Part shown: positions 33,440-42,547 of the stretch, piece by piece
How the letters are laid out: every line of letters starts with the position of its first letter
Numbering within the stretch: the first letter of the stretch is position 1
DNA from: Fibrobacter succinogenes
GTDB lineage: Bacteria; Fibrobacterota; Fibrobacteria; Fibrobacterales; Fibrobacteraceae
DNA length: 64,000 nt
Direction of reading: 5' to 3'
Assembly (NCBI RefSeq): GCF_902779965.1
Contig: NZ_CACZDK010000006.1
Span: forward strand, 96,970 to 160,969
Notes under the pieces: model-generated
What the model saw: the letters and a program-made list of their open reading frames with translations, nothing else
The model's database searches: none
Told to the model about the DNA's origin: nothing
Made by a program: the position numbers and the translations under genes

Positions 33440-33590
33440 TTTTGCAGCAGTTGTGAGTTTCGAGTTACTAGTTCTGAGATTCTAGTTACTGAGGTGCTTC
33501 GCAACAGTTCCTAGTTACTAGAGAATTTCATATTAAGAATTCTAGTAACTTCTAACTTCCTACTGTCTACTTCCTACTTTTTTTGTACTT
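33440..33590 (+). repeat. TAGTTACTAG-type intergenic repeat field
   Basis: The field contains AGTTACTAGTTCTGAG, AGTTACTGAGG, a short TGC-TTC-GCA hairpin, CAGTTCCTAGTTACTAG and AGAATTTCATATTAAGA in order. The same order occurs at 63425-63560 (there with a CGCG-TTT-CGCG hairpin). It is non-coding. Confidence 0.75.
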
Positions 33591-33597
33591 TAATCCC

Positions 33598-34041
33598 ATG
33601 CGTTTGACAATTCCATTTTTCCTTCTTCCTGTCGCGATGAATTTCATCGGTTGTGCGACTCACGTTTCTTCGCAGCAGACGATGGCCGATGACCGCAATC
33701 TCGTTTACGAGGATACGTATAAGGCTTATCGTGAAGCCGAAGAAAAATATTTGAATTTGCTGTTCAATATCGAACGCATGCCCGAAGAAGAAGAACTTTG
33801 GGTGCTCAAGCGCGAACGCATGTTGGAATTGATGCAACTCAAGGAATTGATGTTGAACGCTCGTGTAGAACTTGATGGCGCTATTCAAGAATGGGAACGT
33901 CATTTGCTCGATGTTCAGGCCGAGGTCAAGTCGCGAGAAATCAAAAAGCTCAACCCGAATTTCAAAGGCCGAGACGCCGAACGCACAAGCCCCGGCCAGC
34001 TACTCCCCGGCGAAAAAAACACCAAAAGCTTTAACTACTAA
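33598..34041 (+). CDS. Small coiled-coil lipoprotein
   Basis: The 147-residue product begins MRLTIPFFLLPVAMNFIGC, a signal with lipobox FIGC. The mature protein is almost wholly charged helix (residues about 35-115, with repeated E/K/L spacing), predicting a coiled coil, and ends in a flexible Pro/Gly/Ser tail. It could act as a periplasmic spacer. TACTTT lies six bases before the ATG and no Shine-Dalgarno is seen. The function is unknown. Confidence 0.6.
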   Translation: MRLTIPFFLLPVAMNFIGCATHVSSQQTMADDRNLVYEDTYKAYREAEEKYLNLLFNIERMPEEEELWVLKRERMLELMQLKELMLNARVELDGAIQEWERHLLDVQAEVKSREIKKLNPNFKGRDAERTSPGQLLPGEKNTKSFNY

Positions 34042-34056
34042 ACATTAAACAACCTT

Positions 34057-34091
34057 AAAAAAACGGCGGCCCTAAGCCGCCTTTCGTTTAA
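34057..34091. terminator. Intrinsic terminator, stronger on the minus strand
   Basis: GGCGGC-CCTAA-GCCGCC is a perfect 6-bp stem, with A7 before it (T7 on the - strand) and TTTCGTTT after it. It may serve both the lipoprotein gene (+) and the large minus-strand gene. Confidence 0.7.
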
Positions 34092-34144
34092 GCTAATCTA
34101 GAACTGCATACACAATTATAGTTGCAGATACGTTTTATAATGCA

Positions 34145-34232
34145 ATAAGCGTCGGCCACAACCTTAAAAGGCGAACGCAGCGGGGCTGCTTGCAGACCCA
34201 TTGCTGAGCCGTAAGGTTGGCGCTTGCGCCAG
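34145..34232 (+). repeat. Intergenic repeat-like element with GGCGC-TT-GCGCC hairpin
   Basis: It begins AAGCGTCGGCCA, the reverse complement of the end of the 84-bp repeat, and ends with a perfect GGCGC-TT-GCGCC hairpin and AGGATGGG. It may be a degenerate relative of the 84-bp repeat; only the ends match. Confidence 0.35.
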
Positions 34233-34256
34233 GATGGGTAAAAAAATTTTACATGG

Positions 34257-37200
34257 CTACTGCCATGAGTTCAAGAACCCCATCCCAATGGAAAACTTTA
34301 TTCTGGTTGGGCGGAGCACCTTGGGCAAGAACGTCAAGTGGATCGGATCCAACTTCCAGCCTCCGTGCAAATCGCCATCTTCGCCAATGCGGTCAAGCCC
34401 GCGAGCAAACGTGAGCGAAATGTCAAACGGAATACTTCCCCAAATCTTGTTGCTCATGCGGAAACTTAAACCCACAGAACGGTCCCAGAATCCATGCTTG
34501 GTAAACTTGTCTGTGAAGAAATTTCCGTTCCATGCGGCACCGATTTGCGAGAACAAGTCAACGTAAAGACTGCGCGTTGTGAATATCCAAAGATTGTGCC
34601 TCCAGTCATCGTAAATGGGGTAGAGGTAATGAAGTTCTGCTATTGCCGTTTTGGTGCCGGCGAGCGTGTAGTCTTCGTTACTGCGTAAGTAGGGGTAACC
34701 GTCAAGGAATACCGGGGTGTAAAAGTACGAATCCAACGTGTCACTTACATCGTCAGTATCCCAGTGGAGAATACTGGAAATTTTTCCGCCGGCGGCAAGA
34801 CGTGCGCCTAAGAGCGGAGTCTGGATGCTTCCGTATAAATTAATTCCAAATTGATGGAGCGTGAAGTTTCTGTAATGGGTTTTGATTTGACCGTTTTCAG
34901 TAATATAGAGAGTTCCGGGACGGTTTAGGTCGGTGTTGGAGTACTGGTAATAAACGAGTGCCCCGTTCCCTTGTCCGGAAATTCCCGATCCGCCTTCGCC
35001 TTCGTGGTCTCCGTAAAGACCGAATCCAATGGTAGCGCTAAAGCGTTTGTTGTATGTCCATTCGACCGTGTCGTTGTAAAAGTTTACGTTAGCCCAGTCA
35101 TAGCTGATGGCGGCTTGCAATGTATCGATGCTCTTGAAAATACTATAGCCTGCGGTTCCTGTAATGGCCTGTGTTGCAAAGGCATAGTAGCTTGTTTTTA
35201 TGCTATCGCCCCTGTTTGCGCCAACGTCATCGGCATGGATGGTGTCTTGGCTTGTATAATTAGCGTAATTGTACGAAAGTCCAAGATCTATAGGAGTGCT
35301 GCGGTTGTCCCATGAAATAAAGAATTCCTTTTCTTGTCTGGGGTTGAGACCGCTTCCGTTGAAATAGTCTATTCCCTTTCCGAGTTCGAGTAACAATCCT
35401 AATTGCACGGTGTTCTTCTTGAGCGCGTCGCTGATAACGACAGCAAGCCCGAGTTTTGCTTTGACTTCGCCATCACCAAACACGGTTAATGACGGAGCGT
35501 TTTCGCTAAAGCTCAAGATTGGCACGAACAATGGGATGTTGGGAATGGGCTTGTAATTGCGTTCGGCGCCTGCAAATTCACGATCGACGAGTTCAAGATT
35601 TTTGTGAATCTTTTGCGGGAGCGTTCCGTGCAAGATGATTTCTCGTTGCGTGGTGTCTATGACGGCAACCTTGATTGTATCGCGGTGTTCGACTTGCTTC
35701 ACGTCTTTAAGCCAAACGACTTTAGGAACGGTGCATTTTGCGGAATCTGCGGCCTTTGCGCCTGCTTGCTCGGCTGTTGCTTTTGCTGCTACAAGTTTTG
35801 TTGTATCTGCGATGTTTGCTGTATCGGAGCATGCAACCTGAATGGTGTCTGCAATTTGTAAAACGCTATCGCGGGTCGAAACTACAATACTGTCGCGGTA
35901 AACGGGCTCAGCTTCTTTTCTGTAAGGCAACTTGTAAAGTGAAAATCCGTCCTTGTCGTACTGCGTAAAGAAAATTGTATCGCCTGCGAGTGTCGGCGTG
36001 AATGCGCCACCAACGACATTTGTCAAAGCGCGTTCCTTGCCTGTGTTTAAATCCTTTTCGATGAGGTTGAAAATATTGTTTCTGTTGCTGGCGAAAATAA
36101 TCTTGTCGTTATCGAGCCATGCCACGTCGCGTTCGTCATAACCTGTGGTGCTCACGACTTTGAAGTTCTTGCCGTTCGTGTCTACGACTGCGATGCCGCG
36201 CTGTACATCGTCAAAGAAACTGAAAGCAATGCGTTTTCCGTCTGGGCTGAATTTGGGACTGTAAATGTTGTAGTAGAGACGCGAAGAATCGGGCTTGAAA
36301 ATATCAATGGGTTCTTCGGAGGTGATGTTTTTCAAGTCACTCTTGAACGGAACTTTACTTAATACAAATCTCGTGCTGAACGGCTCGCGTCGTACAAAGA
36401 TAATAGAGTTCCCTTGCTTGTTGAATGACGGGTAGACGGCGTCTACAAGGTAGGTGAGCGTTGCTTGATTCTTGTTCGTGTCGCTTAACGCGATGTCAAA
36501 GTGCGCGTGCCCATCTTTGTCGCGGTTCTGGTAGCTGATGTAGGCGAGAATCGGGCCGTGCGTGCTGTCGTCGTAAACGTCGATGCCCTTGTCGAACCAC
36601 GGCTTTTTCGCCTTGAAGCCGGACTTTGCAAATTTGGAAATGTCAATAAGACTGCTGTCGGCTCCTTCGATTTCAATATCGCCAATCTCAACTTTCGTGG
36701 AATCATTTTTGGATTGGTTCACTTCGGCTGGCTTATCCGGTTGGTGAGCTTGTCGAACCACGTCTTTCGTCTTTAAAGTATCTTCCAGCGGTATTTTAAA
36801 CACGCTTCCGTCAAACCAAGGTCCGCCAAAGTTTGATACTCCATAAAGGTTTTTGCCGCTAACAACGGGGAAATCGTTCCAGAATGCATCCTTGGTAATT
36901 TTTACACCTTCGACCAATGTACCGAGAGAATCTTTTTGTGCTTGGTAGTATTCAGTGATCTCTTTTTTCCAGGCGTTGTACAATTCCTTTTCGCTGATGC
37001 CGAGAACTTTTTTTATAGCTCCGTTCAGCGTGGCGCGGTAGGGGCGCCCGAGTTCTTTCCAAATATTCGGGATGGCTTCGTCGCCGTAATGCTTTACAAT
37101 GTAGAGCACGAGCGAAAAACCTTGTGTGTAAGGTCCAAGTTCAGCAAGGAGCGAGTTGTCCGAAAATTCGTGCATGTAGGGGAGCGTCATGAGGCTATCG

Positions 37201-37820
37201 CTGAGCGCTGCCGTGCGGAGGAGCATGTCGCGGTGCGTATCCCAGGAGTCAAAACCCATGCGTGATGATTCGTATTGCGCGGTTCCTTCAGCAAACCAAA
37301 GCGGTTGCAACGTAAACGGAATCATGGAAACGAAATCTGTTCGGGTTCGTTCGTTGTAATAGTCCGTAAATCCGAATTGGACACCGTAGAGGTTCGGGAA
37401 TGTTTTACTTCCACTTTCGATGCTCACGAGATGGCTGAATTCGTGCGTGATAACATCTGAAATCCAGCCGTGGCTGCTGCGAATTTTAAAATCCCAGTTG
37501 GTGAGCCAAAGATTCACGGCATTTTCGCTAGGGATGGCGCTTCCGTTGCTGTAAAGAGCGTTGTTCAAGACAGCGCTCACGCGGCCGGGAAGAGCTTTGT
37601 GGTAACGGCTGGTGACAGAATCGTAAACGGCTTCGGCATAGGCGGAAACTTTCGCTGCGTGTGTAGAGTATTCCATCGGGTAAATAAACTGGAAATGCTC
37701 CGTGCCTGCGGTTTTCCATTTAATATCGCTTTGGTTGCCGTAAAATCCGGCTGCGTTTGCTGCCCCTGCTATAAACAACGTGGAACAGACTGCAAAAATG
37801 CCTTTAATCTTAAACTTCAT
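34257..37820 (-). CDS. Giant exported protein: zincin-like peptidase domain, TolB-like propeller, outer-membrane barrel
   Basis: This is a 1187-residue protein with a signal peptide ending AGAANAAGF. Residues about 30-290 resemble MA-type zincins, with HEFSH (HExxH) at about residue 127 and LWFAEGTAQYE, whose Glu would be the third zinc ligand. Residues about 300-650 have repeated WD40-like/TolB-type blades (FSPDGKRIAFSFFDD, VAWLDNDKIIFASNRNNIF, and so on). The last 350 residues are aromatic-rich amphipathic strands ending in KFSIGMGFLNSWQ, consistent with an outer-membrane beta-barrel. Similar peptidase-propeller-barrel proteins are known in FCB bacteria but are poorly characterised. TAAATT precedes the ATG by six bases. 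A linker near residue 355 contains VVRQAHQPDKPAE, which looks repeat-derived. It appears monocistronic. Confidence 0.72.
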   Translation of the reverse strand: MKFKIKGIFAVCSTLFIAGAANAAGFYGNQSDIKWKTAGTEHFQFIYPMEYSTHAAKVSAYAEAVYDSVTSRYHKALPGRVSAVLNNALYSNGSAIPSENAVNLWLTNWDFKIRSSHGWISDVITHEFSHLVSIESGSKTFPNLYGVQFGFTDYYNERTRTDFVSMIPFTLQPLWFAEGTAQYESSRMGFDSWDTHRDMLLRTAALSDSLMTLPYMHEFSDNSLLAELGPYTQGFSLVLYIVKHYGDEAIPNIWKELGRPYRATLNGAIKKVLGISEKELYNAWKKEITEYYQAQKDSLGTLVEGVKITKDAFWNDFPVVSGKNLYGVSNFGGPWFDGSVFKIPLEDTLKTKDVVRQAHQPDKPAEVNQSKNDSTKVEIGDIEIEGADSSLIDISKFAKSGFKAKKPWFDKGIDVYDDSTHGPILAYISYQNRDKDGHAHFDIALSDTNKNQATLTYLVDAVYPSFNKQGNSIIFVRREPFSTRFVLSKVPFKSDLKNITSEEPIDIFKPDSSRLYYNIYSPKFSPDGKRIAFSFFDDVQRGIAVVDTNGKNFKVVSTTGYDERDVAWLDNDKIIFASNRNNIFNLIEKDLNTGKERALTNVVGGAFTPTLAGDTIFFTQYDKDGFSLYKLPYRKEAEPVYRDSIVVSTRDSVLQIADTIQVACSDTANIADTTKLVAAKATAEQAGAKAADSAKCTVPKVVWLKDVKQVEHRDTIKVAVIDTTQREIILHGTLPQKIHKNLELVDREFAGAERNYKPIPNIPLFVPILSFSENAPSLTVFGDGEVKAKLGLAVVISDALKKNTVQLGLLLELGKGIDYFNGSGLNPRQEKEFFISWDNRSTPIDLGLSYNYANYTSQDTIHADDVGANRGDSIKTSYYAFATQAITGTAGYSIFKSIDTLQAAISYDWANVNFYNDTVEWTYNKRFSATIGFGLYGDHEGEGGSGISGQGNGALVYYQYSNTDLNRPGTLYITENGQIKTHYRNFTLHQFGINLYGSIQTPLLGARLAAGGKISSILHWDTDDVSDTLDSYFYTPVFLDGYPYLRSNEDYTLAGTKTAIAELHYLYPIYDDWRHNLWIFTTRSLYVDLFSQIGAAWNGNFFTDKFTKHGFWDRSVGLSFRMSNKIWGSIPFDISLTFARGLDRIGEDGDLHGGWKLDPIHLTFLPKVLRPTRIKFSIGMGFLNSWQ

Positions 37821-37826
37821 AATTGT

Positions 37827-37832
37827 AATTTA
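37827..37832 (-). promoter_or_regulatory. TAAATT hexamer 6 nt before the giant protein's start
   Basis: On the - strand TAAATT, six bases, then ATG, with no Shine-Dalgarno. It is a predicted near-leaderless start. Confidence 0.4.
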
Positions 37833-38014
37833 GAAAATCGCGAACAAATAAAAAACCGCACGAATGCACATGCGGCTTATATTTGGAGGAGATGAGGATT
37901 CTTATTGTTCTATAAAAATATGTAAAATCCCCATTGCATTGTGTTAATAAAAACTGAACTTTTATATATGTCTGTATTAACCGTATCTTTCCGCTTTCAA
38001 CTTCTAACTTCCTA

Positions 38015-38095
38015 CTTATACTCTCGCTTCGCTCAAGTATCAAATGCTAGCCTCGGTTATGCCAAAACAAGTTTTGTCGCAACACTCGACTTACG
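38015..38095 (-). repeat. Dispersed hairpin repeat, family A (copy 3, reverse orientation)
   Basis: On the - strand: GAGTGTTGCGA, the hairpin CAAAAC-TT-GTTTTG, then GCATAACCGAGGCTAGCATT. Flanks match copy 2 at 8487-8521 while the stem is entirely different yet perfectly paired. A second variable stem (ATACT/AGTAT, around 38018-38040) lies beyond it. The whole 37833-38122 spacer shows no gene. Confidence 0.65.
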
Positions 38096-38122
38096 CATTT
38101 GTCCTACTGTCTACTTCCAACT

Positions 38123-38157
38123 AAAAAAAGCCACGCATTTCTGCGCAGCTTTTCTGG
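38123..38157 (-). terminator. Intrinsic terminator of the GH5 gene
   Basis: On the - strand GCTGCGCA-gaaa-TGCGTGGC (with G-T pairs) is followed by T7. It starts about 20 bases past the stop codon. Confidence 0.7.
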
Positions 38158-38174
38158 GATTCTAAGGAGAAATT

Positions 38175-40157
38175 TTATTTTCCGACGCCGAGAGCCTTGT
38201 CCAAGCCTTCGATCAACTTGCCGTTTTCGATCACGGAGAAGTTGCCGGTGTAGCCCCAGTGCGTCCAAGGAATCTGGAGTGTATCGCAGATTTCACGCAT
38301 GGCTGTGAGGTAGTTGATGCGGGATTCTGCGGTAGAACGGAGGTTCAAAGCTCCGAATTCATTGATAATCACCGGTACGTTGTTGGTGGCAGCCCACTTC
38401 TTAGCCTTGAGAATTTCGACCATGATGGCTTCCTTGCTGCCAGTCTTGTAGTAGTCCTTGATTGCGTTCTTGACGTAAGATTTTGTGCTCTTGTTGACAC
38501 CGAAGTCACCCGACACCGTGGACCACTTTGCCTTATCGTAGGGGAACGGAATATCGTGAATTGTGGCGTAGTCCGTCCAGGAACCGCCCTGATGCGTGAA
38601 GGCGAACGGTTCGTAAGTGTGGATCACGTAGATGATATTGTCATCGGTGAACGGAGTGCGCTTGGCCAAGAGAGTAATGGAGTACCACTGGGCATCACCG
38701 AAGAGGATTGTATGCTTGGTGTTGACCGAGCGGATGGCGTCAATCATGGCCTGAGCTGCTTTTGTCCACTGGGCTGCGGTAACCTTACCATCGCTCATGT
38801 CCGGTTCGTTCAAAAGTTCAAAGAACAAGTCTTCACGAGTATTTTCGGCATAGTGCGCTGCAACATGCTTCCAAGTTTCAGCCATCATCTTGATATAGTT
38901 CGTGTCCTTGGCGCTTGTGGTGTTGTAGCTATTGTCGTATTCGTGGTAGTCGATCACGAGAGACATGTTGTGCTTGGCGGTCCATTTTACGAAGGAATCG
39001 AGAACCATGAACAATGTGTCGTCATCGAACTTGAGTTCAGCATCGGTGCCCTTGACGAATGCATCGCGGTTTGTGGCGTAAAGGTCGAGGTCAATGGGCA
39101 AGCGGAGGCTCTTGAAACCGTTTTCGGAGAGGATCTGGACATCCTTTTCGCCCAATTCAAAGGATTTAAACTTGCCGTCGGCATTTTCGAGCCAGTTGGT
39201 GAAATTTACACCCTTGTTGAGATACTTCATGGCCTTTTCTTGCAACGGATTTGTTACAGCAATATCTGCGTCGGTGAATGAGACAGTCGGAATGACCGGG
39301 TCCTTGATTTCCATATCCGGTTTATCCTTTTCGACTTCGGAAGTGTCTTGCAGATAAAGGTTGTCTATGAATAGCGAGTCCGAAATAGCTTTGTTCTTGT
39401 TGCCTTTGGCTTGGAAACTGATTGCTCTGATGTTCTTGGCGTTAAAGATAACTTCTTTGCCCCAGCCGCCTTGTACAAGGTCCTTGAAGCGGATGACGGC
39501 TTGTTTCCAGGTTCTAGAAGCTGCAACCTTTGCAAGATGCACGTCATAATCTTCGACATCGGTGACTTCGATATGTACTTCGTGAGCGCCGCCCTTATAC
39601 CAATATGTGATGCCGCCAAAACGTCCATTGGCGCTGTCCGGGTCTACTTGTACGCCCCAGCCCACATACGGATCGTATTCGTAATCGCCTCTATCGAGCG
39701 TGTAGCTGACAAGCAAAGCCTTGGTTGAACCATTGTTGACCGTTGCTGGTATAATGTCGCCTTCGTCATTGAGCGGAGTCGTGATTATGGATGCACCGTT
39801 GTTACTGTTGTCGTTGTAGGTGTACCAATAATTGCTGAGGTTGTTCATGTGGTTGCCGTCTTCAAAATCGTCCACGAGAACACCGAGACCTTGCGGGAGT
39901 GTGATGGGGCCTTCTGCGGGGAGTGTAGACGGATCAACCGTCCCAGCAGAGCTGGATGATTCGGTTGTGATATCCGCAATTGAGGAACTAGAGGTGAGCT
40001 CCGTTGAGCCGCTGGAACCTGGAACTGGGTTTTCTGTGCCAGTGCCCGGATTATTCGCAAATTGCGTATCGGAATTATCGTCGCCGCAGGCTGTAAGTGC
40101 CATTGTGGCTGCGATTCCGAGAACGCTTAATGAAGTGTATAAATTCTTGAGTTGCAT
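38175..40157 (-). CDS. GH5 cellulase-type lipoprotein with N-terminal carbohydrate-binding domain
   Basis: This is a 660-residue protein. The lipobox ALTACGDD anchors it; serine-rich linker blocks (SSGSTELTSSSS and similar) fill residues about 35-75. Residues about 90-270 form a CBM11-like beta-sandwich (LVDDFEDGNHMNNLSNYWYT then RTWKQAVIRFKDLVQGGWG). Residues about 300-650 are a GH5 barrel: RLPIDLD, LVIDYHEYD, LLNEPD with the acid/base Glu451, VIHTYEPFAFTHQG, and NEFGA with the nucleophile Glu600. It should cleave beta-1,4-glucans at the cell surface. The lipid anchor, and the lack of a type-IX-like tail, contrasts with the GH30 enzyme in this window. Translation starts after GAGG. It is monocistronic. 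Confidence 0.92.
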   Translation of the reverse strand: MQLKNLYTSLSVLGIAATMALTACGDDNSDTQFANNPGTGTENPVPGSSGSTELTSSSSIADITTESSSSAGTVDPSTLPAEGPITLPQGLGVLVDDFEDGNHMNNLSNYWYTYNDNSNNGASIITTPLNDEGDIIPATVNNGSTKALLVSYTLDRGDYEYDPYVGWGVQVDPDSANGRFGGITYWYKGGAHEVHIEVTDVEDYDVHLAKVAASRTWKQAVIRFKDLVQGGWGKEVIFNAKNIRAISFQAKGNKNKAISDSLFIDNLYLQDTSEVEKDKPDMEIKDPVIPTVSFTDADIAVTNPLQEKAMKYLNKGVNFTNWLENADGKFKSFELGEKDVQILSENGFKSLRLPIDLDLYATNRDAFVKGTDAELKFDDDTLFMVLDSFVKWTAKHNMSLVIDYHEYDNSYNTTSAKDTNYIKMMAETWKHVAAHYAENTREDLFFELLNEPDMSDGKVTAAQWTKAAQAMIDAIRSVNTKHTILFGDAQWYSITLLAKRTPFTDDNIIYVIHTYEPFAFTHQGGSWTDYATIHDIPFPYDKAKWSTVSGDFGVNKSTKSYVKNAIKDYYKTGSKEAIMVEILKAKKWAATNNVPVIINEFGALNLRSTAESRINYLTAMREICDTLQIPWTHWGYTGNFSVIENGKLIEGLDKALGVGK

Positions 40158-40361
40158 ATGGCCTCTTATGGAATTTTAATTTCTATCAAAAAATATATTG
40201 GGGGTATTATTATATAGCTGAAAAAATCGAAAACCGTAATTATAACTGTATTAAGTGTTTTGTTAAAAAATCCTGTTTTTGTAAGAAAAACGCACAAAAA
40301 ACTTTTATTTTAGTGCCTTTGAACATTGCGCATACTGTAAACTTTTTATCTTGCACTTTGA

Positions 40362-41738
40362 ATGCGCTATTTTTCGGAAATTTATCACGAATCGACCCAG
40401 TACATTCCCCATGGAAGTGGGGATCCTGTCATTATGCATTGGGAAAAGCAAGCGTATGCCGATAAGCGTTATGAAGGGTGCCAGAGATACCCGCTCACGG
40501 CAGGTTTTATGCCTCTTTTGGCTCCAGTTTCGGCGGATTACTTAGATCCGGTTGGCGTTTATGCGGTTGTGCATGAATCGGATGTTCCCGATGGCGTTTA
40601 TTATGTTGATCTTGATGACTCGAAACTTGTAAAACTTGGGGGCGAGGATGTTCGCAAGGCGATTCTTTCGGCGTTCCCGGAACAAGAATTTGTTAAAGAA
40701 TCGCAAACGATTTTCCTTTACACGGGGATTCTAGAACGCGCTGTTTGGCGATTCCGCGAAGCAGCGTATCGACAAGTACAAATGGATGTAGGGTCTGCCT
40801 GCGCTAATACGATTCTTCTTGCAAAGTCAAGGGGGCAAAAGGTATTTACGCTTGGCGGTTTTGTTGATGATTCCATTGCGGTCGCGCTCAAGCTTGGCGC
40901 TACAGAAATGCCGATGGCTGCCATTGCGATTTTCCCTGAAAAGAGCATGGTTGCTTTCAATTCCGTCGATGATGGTGTTGGCGAATTAGCTTATTCAAAC
41001 CATGCCGAAATGAATGCTTACGTGGGCGATGGCGAAAACAGCTTTGATATCTCGCGCTATCCGTCGCGATTCATGTTGCAAAATCATCTCGAAAACATCG
41101 ATGACTTGAATCTTTGCATGAAGGTGCGCCGCTTAAATGCTCAGGCGTTGCCTGGCGATGAGTTCCCGCTGACGCCTTCGAAATTCACGAACGAATATTA
41201 TTTGCGTGAACTGTGGTATTTACGTGCGGACCGTAAAGTAAAGGCTCCGTTTGCTCACGGAACACTTGATTTGGATGATTTCTCTTCGCTGTTACGTTGG
41301 TTGGAGTTGGCGCAAATCAATGCGTTTGGTGCTGGGCTTATCAAGATTTGGATTGTCGTTTTTGATGTGATGTTTGTGTATGCGGGTGTGTACCGCTATA
41401 TTCCGGTACGCAAGTCCATTTACATGCAAAGTGGTTCTGCAAATCCGAAAAGATTTGTCAAATGCTTTGCTGTTCCCGAACAAGTTCAAAATGCGATGTT
41501 TGCGGTGGTGCTGACTTCGAACTTGAATGAATCTTGCAATGTGCTTGGAAATCGCGGTTATCGCTACATGAACTTGAATGCGGGTGTGCTCACGGAATCG
41601 TTATATGTTTCCGCGCGCCTGCTCAACAAAACTGCTCGTGAAGAGCATTTCTTTTACCATGATGAACTGAAAAGGCTTCTGGATATTCCAGAAACTGAAA
41701 GCATTATCTCGACAGTTGTCGTGGGAAAAAATAAGTAA
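40362..41738 (+). CDS. SagB/ThcOx-like nitroreductase-family oxidoreductase
   Basis: This is a 458-residue protein of the SagB group of FMN nitroreductases. The N-terminus has YHESTQYIPHG, matching the group's H-x-x-T/S-K/Q-Y start. A core FMN-binding region follows: WRFREAAYRQVQMDVGSACA and then FTLGGFVDDSIAVALKLGAT. The C-terminal half (from about 230) appears to be a second, divergent nitroreductase-like domain. Relatives oxidise azolines in peptide natural products, but no YcaO protein or precursor peptide is encoded nearby, so a different redox role is equally likely. TATCTT lies nine bases before the ATG and no Shine-Dalgarno is visible. It lies alone between the GH5 gene and lrgAB. Confidence 0.7.
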   Translation: MRYFSEIYHESTQYIPHGSGDPVIMHWEKQAYADKRYEGCQRYPLTAGFMPLLAPVSADYLDPVGVYAVVHESDVPDGVYYVDLDDSKLVKLGGEDVRKAILSAFPEQEFVKESQTIFLYTGILERAVWRFREAAYRQVQMDVGSACANTILLAKSRGQKVFTLGGFVDDSIAVALKLGATEMPMAAIAIFPEKSMVAFNSVDDGVGELAYSNHAEMNAYVGDGENSFDISRYPSRFMLQNHLENIDDLNLCMKVRRLNAQALPGDEFPLTPSKFTNEYYLRELWYLRADRKVKAPFAHGTLDLDDFSSLLRWLELAQINAFGAGLIKIWIVVFDVMFVYAGVYRYIPVRKSIYMQSGSANPKRFVKCFAVPEQVQNAMFAVVLTSNLNESCNVLGNRGYRYMNLNAGVLTESLYVSARLLNKTAREEHFFYHDELKRLLDIPETESIISTVVVGKNK

Positions 41739-41757
41739 AATAACGATTGGACTGTTG

Positions 41758-41865
41758 TTTATTGGTCAATAGTCATTAGTCAGTAGTTGTTCCTGCTTTG
41801 TCATGCCCGCGGAAGCGGACACCTCCCTCTCGTCATCCTGAGGAGCGAAGCGACGAAGGATCCAG
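41758..41865 (+). repeat. Intergenic repeat field (TAGTCATTAGTC and GTCATGCCCGCGG types)
   Basis: TTGGTCAATAGTCATTAGTC is followed by TGTCATGCCCGCGGAAGCGG and TCGTCATCCTGAGGAGCG, CGACGAAGGATCCAG. The second part is the same dispersed element as at 11893 and inside mutY at 48343. Confidence 0.6.
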
Positions 41866-41872
41866 TTACATT

Positions 41873-42541
41873 TTACGCAAATATTTTCAGCAATACCGGC
41901 GTTATAAATACAGTCATTACGCCTGCGACACCTATTGAAAGGCTGCTCATGGCGCCTTGGACTTCTCCGATTTCCATCGCTTTTGTAGTTCCGAGTGCAT
42001 GACTTGATGTGCCGATAGCGACACCTTGAGCAACAGGATTCTTGATGCGGAAAAATCTGCAAACGAGCGGTGCCGTGACAGCACCCGTAATTCCCGTGAT
42101 GACAATCGAAACAATCGTGATGGATGGAATGCCGCCAATTTGTTCGGATACAACGGAACCCATCGGGATGGTGATTGATTTTGGAATGAGCGAAAGCATG
42201 AGCGTCTTGCTAATTCCGAAAATCTTTGCGCAGACGATAACGCAAACGATGCTTACTGTGCTACCGACAACGATTCCTGCGAGAATTGGAAACCACGCAT
42301 TTTTCAGAGCTTGAATGTGTCTGTACAAAGGAACGGCAAGTAAAACCGTTACAGGTCCGAGAAAAAATGAAATGTAATCGCCGCCAACTTTATATGTATC
42401 GTAGCTGATTCCCGTGATGGTTAAAAATCCAATGATGAGAATGGTGGCGATGAGAATCGGGTTTAATAGTGGATTGCGCCACTTGTTGCGGATGGTGACG
42501 CCGATTTCAAAAGCGATGATGGTAAGTATGATTCCGAACAT
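41873..42541 (-). CDS. lrgB: LrgB/CidB-family membrane protein
   Basis: This is a 222-residue protein with about six hydrophobic helices. Family landmarks are YISFFLGPVTVLLAVPLYRH, LIPKSITIPMGSVVSEQIGG and GTSSHALGTTKAMEIGEVQG. LrgB works with LrgA in murein hydrolase control and has been linked to export of pyruvate or glycolate. It follows lrgA by six bases in the same operon. Confidence 0.93.
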   Translation of the reverse strand: MFGIILTIIAFEIGVTIRNKWRNPLLNPILIATILIIGFLTITGISYDTYKVGGDYISFFLGPVTVLLAVPLYRHIQALKNAWFPILAGIVVGSTVSIVCVIVCAKIFGISKTLMLSLIPKSITIPMGSVVSEQIGGIPSITIVSIVITGITGAVTAPLVCRFFRIKNPVAQGVAIGTSSHALGTTKAMEIGEVQGAMSSLSIGVAGVMTVFITPVLLKIFA

Positions 42542-42547
42542 GGCGTG

